Part shown: piece after piece, positions 37,583-46,521 of the stretch
How the letters are laid out: every line of letters begins with the position of its first letter
Position numbering within the stretch: position 1 is the stretch's first letter
NCBI GenBank assembly: GCA_934130355.1
Contig: CAKOXV010000001.1
Coordinates: 1 to 64,000 of the forward strand
DNA length: 64,000 nucleotides
Reading direction: 5' to 3'
Source: an uncultured Clostridia bacterium
GTDB lineage: Bacteria; Bacillota; Clostridia; TANB77; CAG-508
The notes under the pieces: model-generated
The model's database searches: none
What the model saw: the letters and a program-made list of their open reading frames with translations, nothing else
What the model was told of the DNA's origin: nothing
Made by a program: the position numbers and the translations under genes

Positions 37583-38092
37583 TTAGTTGGCTACAACAAC
37601 CATTGAATGTCTTATAACCTTATGTCCTATTTTGTAACCTTTTCTATATTCTTGTACAATTTCTTGAGTATTTTTCTCTGGATCTTGCACACTGCTCACA
37701 GCTTCGTGTAAAGCTGGATCAAAAGTTTCTCCTACTGCTGGAATTTCTTCAACTCCTTTTGATTTTAAAAGAGTTTGAATTTGTTTTAATACAAGTTCTA
37801 TACCTTTTTTGTATTCTACATCTTGTGTATTTGCTTTTAATGCATTTTCTAAATTGTCTACAATTGGTAAAAATGATTCAACAACATCTGCTAATATTGA
37901 ATTATATAATGTTTCTCTTTCTTTACCACTTCTTTTTTTGTAGTTTTCAAATTCTGCTAAAACTCTTTTATATCTATCATTTAATTCATCAAGTTCTTGT
38001 TGTTTCGGATCTATTATACAATCTTGTTTCTCTTCTTGCTTTTGTTCCTCTACTCTTTCTTCTTGTTCTTCAATTTTTCCATCATCTTTCAT
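37583..38092 (-). CDS. grpE: Nucleotide exchange factor GrpE
   Basis: Exchange factor of DnaK. A Glu/Lys/Gln-rich N-terminal helix precedes the conserved core (ANYKK-like EFENYKKRSGKERE, FLPIVDNLENAL) and the beta wing ending with KVIRHSMVVVAN. The frame is open to 38137, overlapping the end of hrcA, but AAGGGA precedes the ATG at 38092, giving about 169 residues. Confidence 0.93.
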   Translation of the reverse strand: MKDDGKIEEQEERVEEQKQEEKQDCIIDPKQQELDELNDRYKRVLAEFENYKKRSGKERETLYNSILADVVESFLPIVDNLENALKANTQDVEYKKGIELVLKQIQTLLKSKGVEEIPAVGETFDPALHEAVSSVQDPEKNTQEIVQEYRKGYKIGHKVIRHSMVVVAN

Positions 38093-38111
38093 ATTTGCTT
38101 TCCCTTCTTTC

Positions 38112-39128
38112 CTATTTATCTTCTTCATTGTTTCCATTTAATTTTTTGCTAATGTATTTCATAACAGAAATTACTTTTGCATAGTCCATTCTTTTAGGCC
38201 CTATTATTCCAATTGTTCCCATATCTTTATTTCCTATTCTATGTCTGAATGTTACTACGCTAAAATCTTTTAATTCTTCTTTTTCGTTTTCTTCTCCTAT
38301 ATATACATTTATGTCTTTTGCAAGTCCTGTATTAAGCATATCTGCCATTAAATCTTTTTCGTCTAATATGTTTACAAAGTTTTTAGCAACTTCCAAACTA
38401 TTAAATTCAGGTAACTCAAATAATTGACCAGCGCCTTCTAGGTGTATGCTTTCTTCTTCAACTATCTTTTTCATCTGCTCAATAATTGGCTTGATTAATT
38501 TGACACTATAACTCATTTCTTCAACCAAGTATTTTTCCAAAGGTTTATCTATTTTGGTTACTGGCTCACCTTTTAATTTATTGTTAAACATATAGCTTAA
38601 TGTTTGTACTTGATTTTCTGTAATGTCTTCATCAAACTTAATTATTGTTTCTTTTACTAATCCTGCATCTGTTAGCACTACAGCCATCATCATTCTAGAG
38701 CTTAATAATACAAATTTAATGTTTTCAATCTTTTGGACATTTGAATTTGGTCCTATTGAAACAGTTGTATAATGTGTAATTTCTGATATTGTACTTGAAG
38801 TGATTTTTGTTAAATCTTCTAATTCATTTACTTTAGTTTCAAGCTTATCGCTAATATATTTTATTTCTTCTAATGTTATTTTATCTTCTTGTAATAATTC
38901 ATCAACATAATATCTATATCCTTTTGCTGATGGAACTCTTCCTGCTGATGTATGTGGTTTTTCTATATATCCCATCTTTTCAAGTTCTGCCATCTCATTT
39001 CTGATTGTTGCACTACTATATTCCAATCCTTCTAGATTCATAATAGCATTTGAACTTACTGGTTCTGCAGTTTGAATATATATTTCAACAATAGCTTGTA
39101 AAACTCTTTTTTTTCTTTCTTCTAGCAA
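38112..39128 (-). CDS. hrcA: Heat-shock repressor HrcA (TTG start)
   Basis: Repressor that binds CIRCE operators. A winged-helix DNA-binding domain lies at residues 1-75 (SATIRNEMAELEKMGYIEKPHTSAGRVPS), followed by the GAF-like dimerisation domain. The length of 338 is normal. The start codon is TTG at 39128, preceded by AAGGAGGAG; no ATG lies near. It is the first gene of hrcA-grpE-dnaK-dnaJ, with two CIRCE-like sites upstream. Confidence 0.95.
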   Translation of the reverse strand: MLEERKKRVLQAIVEIYIQTAEPVSSNAIMNLEGLEYSSATIRNEMAELEKMGYIEKPHTSAGRVPSAKGYRYYVDELLQEDKITLEEIKYISDKLETKVNELEDLTKITSSTISEITHYTTVSIGPNSNVQKIENIKFVLLSSRMMMAVVLTDAGLVKETIIKFDEDITENQVQTLSYMFNNKLKGEPVTKIDKPLEKYLVEEMSYSVKLIKPIIEQMKKIVEEESIHLEGAGQLFELPEFNSLEVAKNFVNILDEKDLMADMLNTGLAKDINVYIGEENEKEELKDFSVVTFRHRIGNKDMGTIGIIGPKRMDYAKVISVMKYISKKLNGNNEEDK

Positions 39129-39166
39129 TTTCTCTCCTCCTTTTTATTATGTTTCGAAATTGCATT

Positions 39167-39193
39167 TTAGCACTCGTTTTATTTGTTTGCTAA
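39167..39193 (-). promoter_or_regulatory. CIRCE operator, promoter-proximal
   Basis: The plus strand reads TTAGCACTC, nine bases, GTTTGCTAA, against the consensus TTAGCACTC-N9-GAGTGCTAA. One half is perfect and the other has three mismatches. It lies just downstream of the predicted hrcA transcription start. Confidence 0.75.
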
Positions 39194-39203
39194 TTTCTTA
39201 TAT

Positions 39204-39232
39204 AATATACATTATTTTTTAGCACTTGTCAA
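39204..39232 (-). promoter_or_regulatory. hrcA operon promoter (sigma-A type)
   Basis: On the minus strand, TTGACA (39232-39227) and TATATT (39209-39204) are separated by 17 bases. The two CIRCE-like sites flank it; the distal one covers the -35 box. Confidence 0.75.
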
Positions 39233-39245
39233 GTCTTTTTGCTAA
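39219..39245 (-). promoter_or_regulatory. CIRCE operator, promoter-distal
   Basis: The plus strand reads TTAGCACTT, nine bases, TTTTGCTAA. The nine-base spacing and the TTAGCA / TGCTAA ends are kept. It overlaps the -35 box of the predicted promoter. Confidence 0.65.
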
Positions 39246-39281
39246 TTTTTTTTATTTTATTTATTACAAATTAAAATATAC

Positions 39282-39620
39282 CCTAATTCAAGTGGTACTC
39301 CAGGGGGTCGGGTCCATACATATATATTAAATAATGGAAAATTTTGTGCATCTAAACTTGAGTATAGAAAATCTTAAGTGCCAAAAGAGGAATGTTCACG
39401 TCAAAAATTAATATATTACTATTCCATGGCAAAAACATAGCTAGGGTCTTCGTCGGGGGTCTTTGCCTTATTCCATAGTAATATATTAATTTTTGGACTA
39501 AGTGAAAGAGGCGCTTTTGGCACTATTAGATTTTATACGAAAGTTTAGCTTGTCCAAAATTTGGAATGTTTTTAATATATATGTATGGACCCGACCCCCT
39601 GGAGTACCACTTGAATTAGG
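39282..39620 (+). repeat. Long palindromic element, copy 4
   Basis: Intergenic palindrome between hrcA and nrdD. The outer arms of about 35 bp (from CCTAATTCAAGTGGTACTCC and from GGAGTACCACTTGAATTAGG) are perfectly complementary and unique to this copy. The core is about 39316-39586. Subfamily A. The apical loop 39434-39461 is closed by GGCAAA / TTTGCC. No open reading frame. Confidence 0.92.
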
Positions 39621-39632
39621 ATAATTAAGGGA

Positions 39633-39666
39633 AAAAAAGAAAGAGATTTAAAACTAATCTCTTTCT
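39633..39666 (-). terminator. Terminator of nrdD
   Basis: AAGAAAGAGATTAG pairs with AATCTCTTTCTT on the minus strand and is followed by a T-run. Confidence 0.75.
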
Positions 39667-39673
39667 TGTAAAT

Positions 39674-39696
39674 TTAAGGACTGTCCCCAAATTTTC
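39674..39696. repeat. Short dispersed repeat GGGGACNGTCC, copy 1
   Basis: AAGGACTGTCCCCAAATTTT on the plus strand matches, with one change, the tandem pair at 63.3 kb. It sits between the terminator and the nrdD stop codon. Confidence 0.6.
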
Positions 39697-39699
39697 ATT

Positions 39700-41826
39700 T
39701 TATAAATGCAATACTCTTGATTTTATTTCTTTTGTTTTTCCTACATTCCAGAAATTCTCTCCTAGATATCCACATGTACGACGAACAACATTCATTTTTG
39801 AATGATCTTTATTTCCACATTGTGGGCATTCCCATTCATTATGGTCATTAATTATCATTTCTCCATCATATCCGCAAACTTGGCAATAATCTGATTTTGT
39901 ATTAAATTCAGCATATTGAATATTGTCATAAATAAACTTAACAACTTCTTCAAGTGCTTCTAAGTTATTTTTCATATTTGGAACTTCTACATAAGATATA
40001 GCTCCACCCTGAGATAATGCTTGGAATTCACTTTCAAATTTTAGTTTTGAGAATGCATCAATTTTTTCTCTAACATCAACATGATATGAATTTGTGTAAT
40101 ATCCTTTGTCTGTAATGTCTGGTATGCTTCCAAATTTTTCTTTGTCTATACGTGCAAATCTATAGCATAAAGATTCTGCTGGTGTACCATATAATGCAAA
40201 TCCAATGTTTGTTTCTTTTTTCCATTTTTGTACTGCTTCATTTAAATGTTTCATAACTTTTATTGCAAAATCATGTCCTTCTTTTGTTGTATGTGAAACA
40301 CCTTTCATTATTTTTGTAAGTTCATATATTCCTATATATCCTAAAGATATACTTGAATATCCACCATATAAGTATTTATCAATTTTTTCGCCTTTTTTCA
40401 AACGTGCTATTGCACCATTTTGCCAATGTACAGGAGATATATCTGATTTTGTTCCAAGTAATGCATAATGTCTACACATTATTGCCTCTTTGCATAATTC
40501 AAGTCTTTCGTCAAATAACTTCCAGAATTTTTCTTCATCTCCACCTGCTGTTAATCCTATTTGTGGTAAATTTATACTTACAACACCTTGGTTGAATCTT
40601 CCTTCAAATTTATAGTTTCCATTTTCATCTTTCCATGGTGCTAAGAAACTTCTACAACCCATTGGGCTAAATACATTTCCTTCATAGTTTTCTTTCATCT
40701 TCTTAGCTGATATGTAGTCTGGATACATTCTTTTTGCAGAACATTTTACAGCTAATTTTGTTAAATAATCATATTTTCCGCCTTTTAAACAATTGTGTTC
40801 ATCTAAAACATATATTAATTTTGGAAATGCTGGTGTTACATATACTCCAACCTCATTTTTAATTCCTTGAATTCTTTGTTTCAAGATTTCCTCAATTATC
40901 ATTGCATTTTCTTCAATATATTCATCATCTTCTTCTAGATGTAAGAATAATGTTACAAATGGTGATTGTCCATTAGTTGTCATTAATGTGTTTATTTGAT
41001 ATTGAATTGTTTGCACACCTGCTGAAAGCTCTTCTTTTACTCTATCTTTTACCATGTCTTCAATAACATTTTTAGGTAATTTTCCGCCATATTTTTCTGT
41101 TAATTTTTTCTTAAATTTATCATGGCTTCTTCTTAAATATTTTCCTAAATGTTTCATGTCAACTGATTGTCCACCATATTGATTACTTGCAACTGCAGCT
41201 ATTATTTGTGTTGTAACTGTACATGCAACTTGGAAACTTTTTGGACTTTCTATCATTTTTCCATTCATTGCTGTTCCATTATCTAACATGTCTCCTATGT
41301 TTATTAAACAACAGTTAAATATTGGTTGAACAAAGTAATCCATATCATGAAAGTGTAGAATTCCTTCTTCATGTGCTTTTGATATTTTTTCAGGTAATAA
41401 AAGTCTTTTTGTTAAGTCTCTTGATACTTCACCAGCTATGTAATCTCTTTGAGTTGATGCTAATACTGTATTTTTATTTGAATTTTCTTCTGCAAGTTCT
41501 TTGTTTTCGTTTCTTATTAGTCCTAATATTGATTCATCTGTTGTATTTGATTTTCTAACTAGTGCTCTATTATATCTATATACTATATATTTTTTTGCTA
41601 ATTCATATTTATCAAATTCCATTAATTTTTCTTCTATAACGTCTTGAATGTCTTCAACTAACATTCTCTTTTTTCCTAGGTCTTCAATATATAAAATTAT
41701 TTCATTTATTTCTTCTTTTGTAGCTTTTTCTTTTCCTCTTACTTCTTTATTAGCTTTTTCAATTGCGATTTCAATCTTTTCTCTGTCAAAATCAATAATT
41801 CTTCCGTCTCTCTTAATTACCTTCAT
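39700..41826 (-). CDS. nrdD: Anaerobic ribonucleoside-triphosphate reductase NrdD
   Basis: Class III, oxygen-sensitive glycyl-radical reductase that makes dNTPs. The N-terminal ATP-cone (KVIKRDGRIIDFDREKIE) is followed by the catalytic barrel. The C-terminal zinc ribbon is CQVCGYDG and CPQCGN, and the glycyl-radical loop is RRTCGYLGENFWN. The frame is open to 41856, but AGGGG sits before the ATG at 41826, giving about 708 residues. The activase gene nrdG is not in the window. A divergent Crp/Fnr-family gene lies upstream. Confidence 0.95.
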   Translation of the reverse strand: MKVIKRDGRIIDFDREKIEIAIEKANKEVRGKEKATKEEINEIILYIEDLGKKRMLVEDIQDVIEEKLMEFDKYELAKKYIVYRYNRALVRKSNTTDESILGLIRNENKELAEENSNKNTVLASTQRDYIAGEVSRDLTKRLLLPEKISKAHEEGILHFHDMDYFVQPIFNCCLINIGDMLDNGTAMNGKMIESPKSFQVACTVTTQIIAAVASNQYGGQSVDMKHLGKYLRRSHDKFKKKLTEKYGGKLPKNVIEDMVKDRVKEELSAGVQTIQYQINTLMTTNGQSPFVTLFLHLEEDDEYIEENAMIIEEILKQRIQGIKNEVGVYVTPAFPKLIYVLDEHNCLKGGKYDYLTKLAVKCSAKRMYPDYISAKKMKENYEGNVFSPMGCRSFLAPWKDENGNYKFEGRFNQGVVSINLPQIGLTAGGDEEKFWKLFDERLELCKEAIMCRHYALLGTKSDISPVHWQNGAIARLKKGEKIDKYLYGGYSSISLGYIGIYELTKIMKGVSHTTKEGHDFAIKVMKHLNEAVQKWKKETNIGFALYGTPAESLCYRFARIDKEKFGSIPDITDKGYYTNSYHVDVREKIDAFSKLKFESEFQALSQGGAISYVEVPNMKNNLEALEEVVKFIYDNIQYAEFNTKSDYCQVCGYDGEMIINDHNEWECPQCGNKDHSKMNVVRRTCGYLGENFWNVGKTKEIKSRVLHL

Positions 41827-41908
41827 CTTACTACCCCTATCCTTTCTTCTGTACAAACAATTTTCTTTTGTTTGTATGACTAAATTATATAGTTAATTTT
41901 ATAAAAAA

Positions 41909-41926
41909 CTGTTGCAAAAGCAACAA
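41909..41926. promoter_or_regulatory. Perfect inverted repeat between nrdD and the Crp/Fnr gene
   Basis: TGTTGC-AAAA-GCAACA is a perfect 16-bp palindrome with the half-site size and four-base spacer of Crp/Fnr operators. It is centrally placed between two divergent genes, one of them a Crp/Fnr regulator. That it is the operator is inference. Confidence 0.55.
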
Positions 41927-42032
41927 AAATGAAATATAATTATTTTACTTTTTCATAATCTTTGGTCACGTAATTATGTCGAATTTTAAAACTTTTGAAA
42001 GAGTAGTTTTTGGAAAAATTGGAGGTATTTTT

Positions 42033-42662
42033 ATGGATACTAATTTTGATAAAAAAATTTTTATAGAAAATTTTAAAAATATTTGCAAAAGAGCTCAGAT
42101 AAAAAAATTCATTAAAGGTGAGTCTATTACAACATATATTGAAAAGCGTAATCAACTTTGTATAGTTATTTCTGGCGAAGTCGACTTGATTAGATATGAT
42201 TTTAATGGTGATAAAACAATTATTGGACATTTTGTGGAAAATGATATATTTGGAGAAGTTTTTTATCCCGCAAATACTAATAATGAACTTTTTGTTGTTG
42301 CCCGAAAAAATTCTGAAATATTATTTTACAATTATGATTCTATATCTACTAAATGTAGGCGTAATTGTGAATTTCATAAAGAACTTACAGATAGTTTATC
42401 ACAATTATTTTTAGACCAAATCATTTCACTTAATTTACGTATTGAACTTTTAACTAAGAAAAACACACGTGGTAAAATTCTTTCTTATTTTCAGATACTT
42501 TCAAAAAAATCTTTAAGAAGAACCTTTACTTTACCATATTCATATACTGACTTAGCAGATTTTCTTAGTGTTGATAGAAGTGCAATGATGAGAGAGTTAA
42601 AAGAACTAATTGATGGTGGTTTTATCAAGAAAAATGGAAATAAAATTACTTTATTATATTAA
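42033..42662 (+). CDS. Crp/Fnr-family transcription regulator
   Basis: A 209-residue protein with an N-terminal cyclic-nucleotide-binding-like beta barrel (GESITTYIEKRNQLCIVISG, FVENDIFGE) and a C-terminal winged helix (YSYTDLADFLSVDRSAMMRELKELIDGGFIKKNG). Several cysteines are present but no classical Fnr iron-sulfur N-terminal cluster. The effector cannot be read. GGAGG precedes the ATG at 42033; a start at 41976 is open but lacks a site. It is divergent from nrdD, so control of anaerobic nucleotide reduction is plausible. Confidence 0.88.
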   Translation: MDTNFDKKIFIENFKNICKRAQIKKFIKGESITTYIEKRNQLCIVISGEVDLIRYDFNGDKTIIGHFVENDIFGEVFYPANTNNELFVVARKNSEILFYNYDSISTKCRRNCEFHKELTDSLSQLFLDQIISLNLRIELLTKKNTRGKILSYFQILSKKSLRRTFTLPYSYTDLADFLSVDRSAMMRELKELIDGGFIKKNGNKITLLY

Positions 42663-42730
42663 AAATATTTTTTAGAATTATATTTATATAATTGCATATA
42701 ATTATAGCAAAATGTAAAATCGGAGGGCTT

Positions 42731-43954
42731 ATGAAAAAACTTTTTATTTCAATTATATTAATATTAATTTTAGGTACATCAACATGTTATTCATTTTCAA
42801 ATAATTACACTTGGTCTGTTATAGATAACTCTATTGAAACTTCAGCCGCTCTTACACAGTCTCAAGAAATTTTAGATAACAATTTTTTAAATTTAGATGC
42901 AGGTTCCGCAATTCTAATAGAACAAAATAGTGGTCAAATATTATATGGTTATAATATTCACGAAAAATTACATCCTGCAAGTGTAACAAAAATTATGAGT
43001 CTTCTATTAATTATGGAAGCTTTAGATAGTGGAAAGATAACATTAGAAACTCGAATACCTTGTAGTAGTAATGCAGCTAGTATGGGAGGTTCCCAAATTT
43101 GGTTAGATACAACTGAAACTCTAACTGTACATGAAATGTTAAAAGCTATTGCTGTTGTCTCTGCAAATGATTGTGTTGTAGCAATGGCTGAATATCTTGG
43201 TGGAACAGAAGATGGTTTTGTCCAAATGATGAATTCTAGAGCAAAAGAATTAGGTATGAATGACACAACATTTAAAAATTGTCATGGTCTTGATGAAGAT
43301 AGCCATTTAACATCTAGCTATGATATTGCATTAATGTCTAGAGAACTATTAGTAAATCATCCTAAAATAACAGAATATTCAACTATTTGGATGGATACTT
43401 TAAGAGACGGGAAATCTGCCTTATCTAATACTAACAAATTAGTTAGAAATTATTCAGGTTGTACAGGACTAAAAACTGGTTCTACATCTCTTGCATTATT
43501 TAACTTGTCTGCATCTGCAACTCGTGATGGTTTATCTTTAATTGCTGTTGTCATGAAAGCTCCTACCTCTGCACTACGTTTTAGTAATGCAACTAGCCTT
43601 TTAGATTATGGTTTTAATAATTATTCTTATAAAACCTTTGGAAAACAAGGTGAAGTTATAAAATCTGTTAATGTTTCAAAAGGTATTTCTGAAAAAGTTA
43701 ATGCAATTTATGAAACTTCTCCTTCTTTTCTTATAAAAAAAGGCGAAGAATCTTCAATTACTTATGAAATAAGTTTAAATGACAACATCCAAGCTCCTGT
43801 CACTGAAGGGCAACTTCTTGGAACCATAAAATATTCTTTAAATGGTTCTGAACTTGGAACAGTCAATTTAGTTGCTGAAACTTCTGTTGCAAAAATAGGT
43901 TTACTAACTATGGTTAAAAATATTTTTAGCAATTGGTTTAATTTATTAAGATAA
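42731..43954 (+). CDS. D-alanyl-D-alanine carboxypeptidase (PBP5/DacF-like)
   Basis: A secreted low-molecular-weight penicillin-binding protein. The signal peptide is KKLFISIILILILGTSTCYSF. The S11 peptidase domain shows SxxK in HPASVTKIMSLL, SxN in VVSANDCV and KTG in GLKTGSTS. A C-terminal beta domain (about residues 285-375) is followed by a hydrophobic/amphipathic end (LLTMVKNIFSNWFNLLR) for membrane attachment. CGGAGGG precedes the ATG at 42731. The length of about 407 is normal. Confidence 0.93.
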   Translation: MKKLFISIILILILGTSTCYSFSNNYTWSVIDNSIETSAALTQSQEILDNNFLNLDAGSAILIEQNSGQILYGYNIHEKLHPASVTKIMSLLLIMEALDSGKITLETRIPCSSNAASMGGSQIWLDTTETLTVHEMLKAIAVVSANDCVVAMAEYLGGTEDGFVQMMNSRAKELGMNDTTFKNCHGLDEDSHLTSSYDIALMSRELLVNHPKITEYSTIWMDTLRDGKSALSNTNKLVRNYSGCTGLKTGSTSLALFNLSASATRDGLSLIAVVMKAPTSALRFSNATSLLDYGFNNYSYKTFGKQGEVIKSVNVSKGISEKVNAIYETSPSFLIKKGEESSITYEISLNDNIQAPVTEGQLLGTIKYSLNGSELGTVNLVAETSVAKIGLLTMVKNIFSNWFNLLR

Positions 43955-43963
43955 TATTATGAA

Positions 43964-43996
43964 AAGCCACCAATGAGAATACTCAATGGTGGCTTT
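43964..43996 (+). terminator. Terminator of the carboxypeptidase gene
   Basis: AAGCCACCAATGAG pairs with CTCAATGGTGGCTT, a strong 14-bp stem; the T-run is short. Confidence 0.8.
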
Positions 43997-44064
43997 AGAA
44001 ATTGACATTTGTAATAAGTAGTTTGTTAAAGAGTTTTATTCTAAGCAATCATATTAATACATTT

Positions 44065-45642
44065 TTACTCAGTTTCATCCTTTTTTCCAAGATTACTCAA
44101 TCCTGCTCCAATAGCCTTAGACATATCTGCAACATCTTCAGTAAGATTACGTCCATTAAGTGCTTGGTTTTCAGCATTGAGAATCTTCAGAAGTCCCGGG
44201 AGCTGAGAAAGTGTATCTATTAGGACATTACCTGTCCCTCCTGCACTGCCAAGCCCTTGAACACTTCCTCCACCAATATTGATGAATTCAGCATTCTGAC
44301 CAATATTGGCCATAACTTCGGCTTGTGCTGTTGCAATTTTAATTTGTGCCTCTGTCTGAATTTTAAGCTTCTCAATTTCAAAGTTAACCTTATCATTAGA
44401 AGCTCTTGCGTCAGCAAGGGCTTTTTCACCTTCTGCTTGTGCTATCATTGCAGCTTTAATGCCTTCTGCTTCGGCAAGCTTTTTGGCTTTTATGCCTTCA
44501 GCCTCTGCTTCTGCTTTTGCCTTTGTCACATCAGCTTCTGCTTGGCCTTCTATCCGAATCTTTTCGGCTCCTGCTTCTGCCGACTTTTTCATTGCTTCGG
44601 CATCACTCTCTGCAACTTTAACACGAGTTTGAGCTTGAATATTTTCTACATTTGCTGTTGACTCAGCATCGATACGCTTTGTCTCTTTTTCTGTTTCTGC
44701 CCTTGTAATTGCAACTTCTCGCTCTTTTTGAGCAGCCAAATTTGCTTGTTCCTGTTTGACAATCTCAACAGCACCTTTGCGTTCCTCAACTTCTTTCTGC
44801 CTAATTGTTGTCTGAAGTTCTTTTGCAACTTCAGCATTAGCCTTGGCAGTATCAGTTTCAACTTGGTTCTGTGCTATTCTAAGATCAGTTTCTTTCCTCT
44901 TATCGTTTTGGACCTGTTCAGCATCCATTTGAGCAATACTAGATTCTTGTTTAGCTTTTGCTTCAGCAATTTCAGCCTCCTTCATTGCTTCAGCTTGCTT
45001 TTGACGAGTAGCTCTATCAACCTCAGCCTTCTTGATATCTGCTGCTTGCTGCTTGTCTGCAGAGTCAAGAGCAGCGATATTCTCAAAGTATTTCTTACTA
45101 TCAGTTACATCCTGAATATTAAGAGATACAAGCTCAAGACCCATATTAGCCATCTCGTCTGCAACACTCTCTTGTACTGCTACTTTGAATGTTTCCTTGT
45201 CTTTAAGGATTTGCTCAGGTGTCATAGATGCAACCACATCACGAACTGCACCCATTAAGGTAAGTTTGACATCTTGTTTAATGCCATCATTACCTCTTTC
45301 CTTAAAGGAAATAATTGCTATCTTGAGCTTCTCAGGGTCTTTTACATCAGGCCGGATTTGAGCAGTCCAGTCAGCAATGATAGGAACAGCTGTGCTTGTC
45401 ATGATCTCATCCTTATCTGCCGAAACAGTAAGCATACAAAGATCAAATGTGCTTGCTTTTCTGATAATAGGGATTACAAATGCACCACCAGAAACAATAA
45501 TTTTGGGTTTCTTACCACCTGTGATGATAAGAGCTTTGTCAATATCTGCAACCTTGTACATTGATTTCGCAATGATAACCAAGACTGCAAGAACAGCAAT
45601 AACTCCACCAATAGGAATCAAAACAGAAAAAATGTCATTCAT
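44065..45642 (-). CDS. floT: Flotillin-like SPFH protein, atypical base composition
   Basis: A membrane-microdomain scaffold protein. One N-terminal membrane helix (VLIPIGGVIAVLAVLVIIA) is followed by the SPFH/band-7 domain (about residues 35-200) and a long Ala/Glu/Lys coiled coil with repeats such as EAEAEGIKAKKLAEAEGIKA. The C-terminus is Gly-rich (GGGSVQGLGSAGG), as in flotillins. The length of about 525 is normal. GGAG precedes the ATG at 45642. GC content and codon use are clearly higher than in flanking genes, suggesting transfer. The symbol follows the B. subtilis name by family, not proven orthology. Confidence 0.88.
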   Translation of the reverse strand: MNDIFSVLIPIGGVIAVLAVLVIIAKSMYKVADIDKALIITGGKKPKIIVSGGAFVIPIIRKASTFDLCMLTVSADKDEIMTSTAVPIIADWTAQIRPDVKDPEKLKIAIISFKERGNDGIKQDVKLTLMGAVRDVVASMTPEQILKDKETFKVAVQESVADEMANMGLELVSLNIQDVTDSKKYFENIAALDSADKQQAADIKKAEVDRATRQKQAEAMKEAEIAEAKAKQESSIAQMDAEQVQNDKRKETDLRIAQNQVETDTAKANAEVAKELQTTIRQKEVEERKGAVEIVKQEQANLAAQKEREVAITRAETEKETKRIDAESTANVENIQAQTRVKVAESDAEAMKKSAEAGAEKIRIEGQAEADVTKAKAEAEAEGIKAKKLAEAEGIKAAMIAQAEGEKALADARASNDKVNFEIEKLKIQTEAQIKIATAQAEVMANIGQNAEFINIGGGSVQGLGSAGGTGNVLIDTLSQLPGLLKILNAENQALNGRNLTEDVADMSKAIGAGLSNLGKKDETE

Positions 45643-45955
45643 AAGCTTCTCCTTCATGATTGTACTTTTCCAACTACTTACCATAAACAAACTACTTATT
45701 ACTAACTTGCCATTTTCACCTCCAAACATAATTATATGATTGAAGTTAGTAATAAAACTCTGAGTACTATAATATCATAATTTACATAAAACGTCAATAT
45801 TTCTGCTCTATTATTAATCATATGACAAAAATAAAAACAGTTTTTTGTCATTATTTATTATTATTTTTTTGAAAAAATACTTGTAATTTTCCAAAAACTA
45901 TGGTAAACTAGTTAATAGTCATGTTTATTAATTATTTTAGGAGGTGCATTTAATC

Positions 45956-46153
45956 ATGGCAAAATGTGAAATTTGTGAAAAAACAGCTACTCATGGAAAT
46001 AAATTAAGCATAACTCGTTCTCATATAAGTAAAAGAGCTCCAAGAACTTGGAAACCAAATTTAAGAACAGTTAAAGCTGATGTTGATGGAGAAATAAAAA
46101 GAATCCATGTTTGTGCTAAATGTTTAAAAAATGGAAAAATAAAAAGAGCATAA
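45956..46153 (+). CDS. rpmB: Ribosomal protein L28
   Basis: A 65-residue 50S protein. MAKCEICEK and HVCAKCLKNGK hold two CXXC pairs (a zinc-binding form), and ITRSHISKRAPRTWKPNL is typical L28. AGGAGGTG precedes the ATG. It stands alone on the plus strand. Confidence 0.96.
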   Translation: MAKCEICEKTATHGNKLSITRSHISKRAPRTWKPNLRTVKADVDGEIKRIHVCAKCLKNGKIKRA

Positions 46154-46184
46154 AAAAACGCTTCATTAAAGAGCGTTTTTTTAT
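46152..46184. terminator. Bidirectional terminator, rpmB / RNHCP gene
   Basis: AAAAAAACGCTCTT-type stem (AAAAACGCTTCATTAAAGAGCGTTTTT) with T-runs on both strands between convergent genes. Confidence 0.85.
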
Positions 46185-46188
46185 TTTC

Positions 46189-46503
46189 TTAATTTTTTGT
46201 ACTTAATTCAATTATTAAATCCATATTATCATCCTCTGCCATTTTATTTTTTCTAATCGCACCACATTTTTTACATTTAAATACAATAACATAGCCTTTT
46301 TTAGAATTTGTTTCTAATCCTATAGGTTCTAATATTCCGTGACAATTTTCGGCTCTATCACCTGGATTTATATCTAAATGCTTTGAGTGTAAACAATATG
46401 GACAATGATTTCTACAAGTATAACCTAATTTCGGAACTTTCTTGCCACAATTTTCGCATATAAATTCTTCATCTATTTTTGTAAATTTACTATTCTCTAA
46501 CAT
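46189..46503 (-). CDS. RNHCP-domain zinc-ribbon protein
   Basis: A 104-residue protein with CENCGKKV, then the signature RNHCPYCLHS, DRAENCHGILEPIG, and a last pair in FKCKKCGAIRKNK. This is the RNHCP family, thought to bind metal and possibly RNA. AGAGGT precedes the ATG. It is 18 bp downstream of the uridine-kinase-like gene. Confidence 0.85.
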   Translation of the reverse strand: MLENSKFTKIDEEFICENCGKKVPKLGYTCRNHCPYCLHSKHLDINPGDRAENCHGILEPIGLETNSKKGYVIVFKCKKCGAIRKNKMAEDDNMDLIIELSTKN

Positions 46504-46521
46504 TTTCTTACCTCTTTAAAA

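Noticed and set aside
44257..45258. Plus-strand Cys/Phe-rich ORFs within the flotillin region
   Set aside because: Antisense shadows of the Ala/Glu-rich coiled-coil coding sequence.
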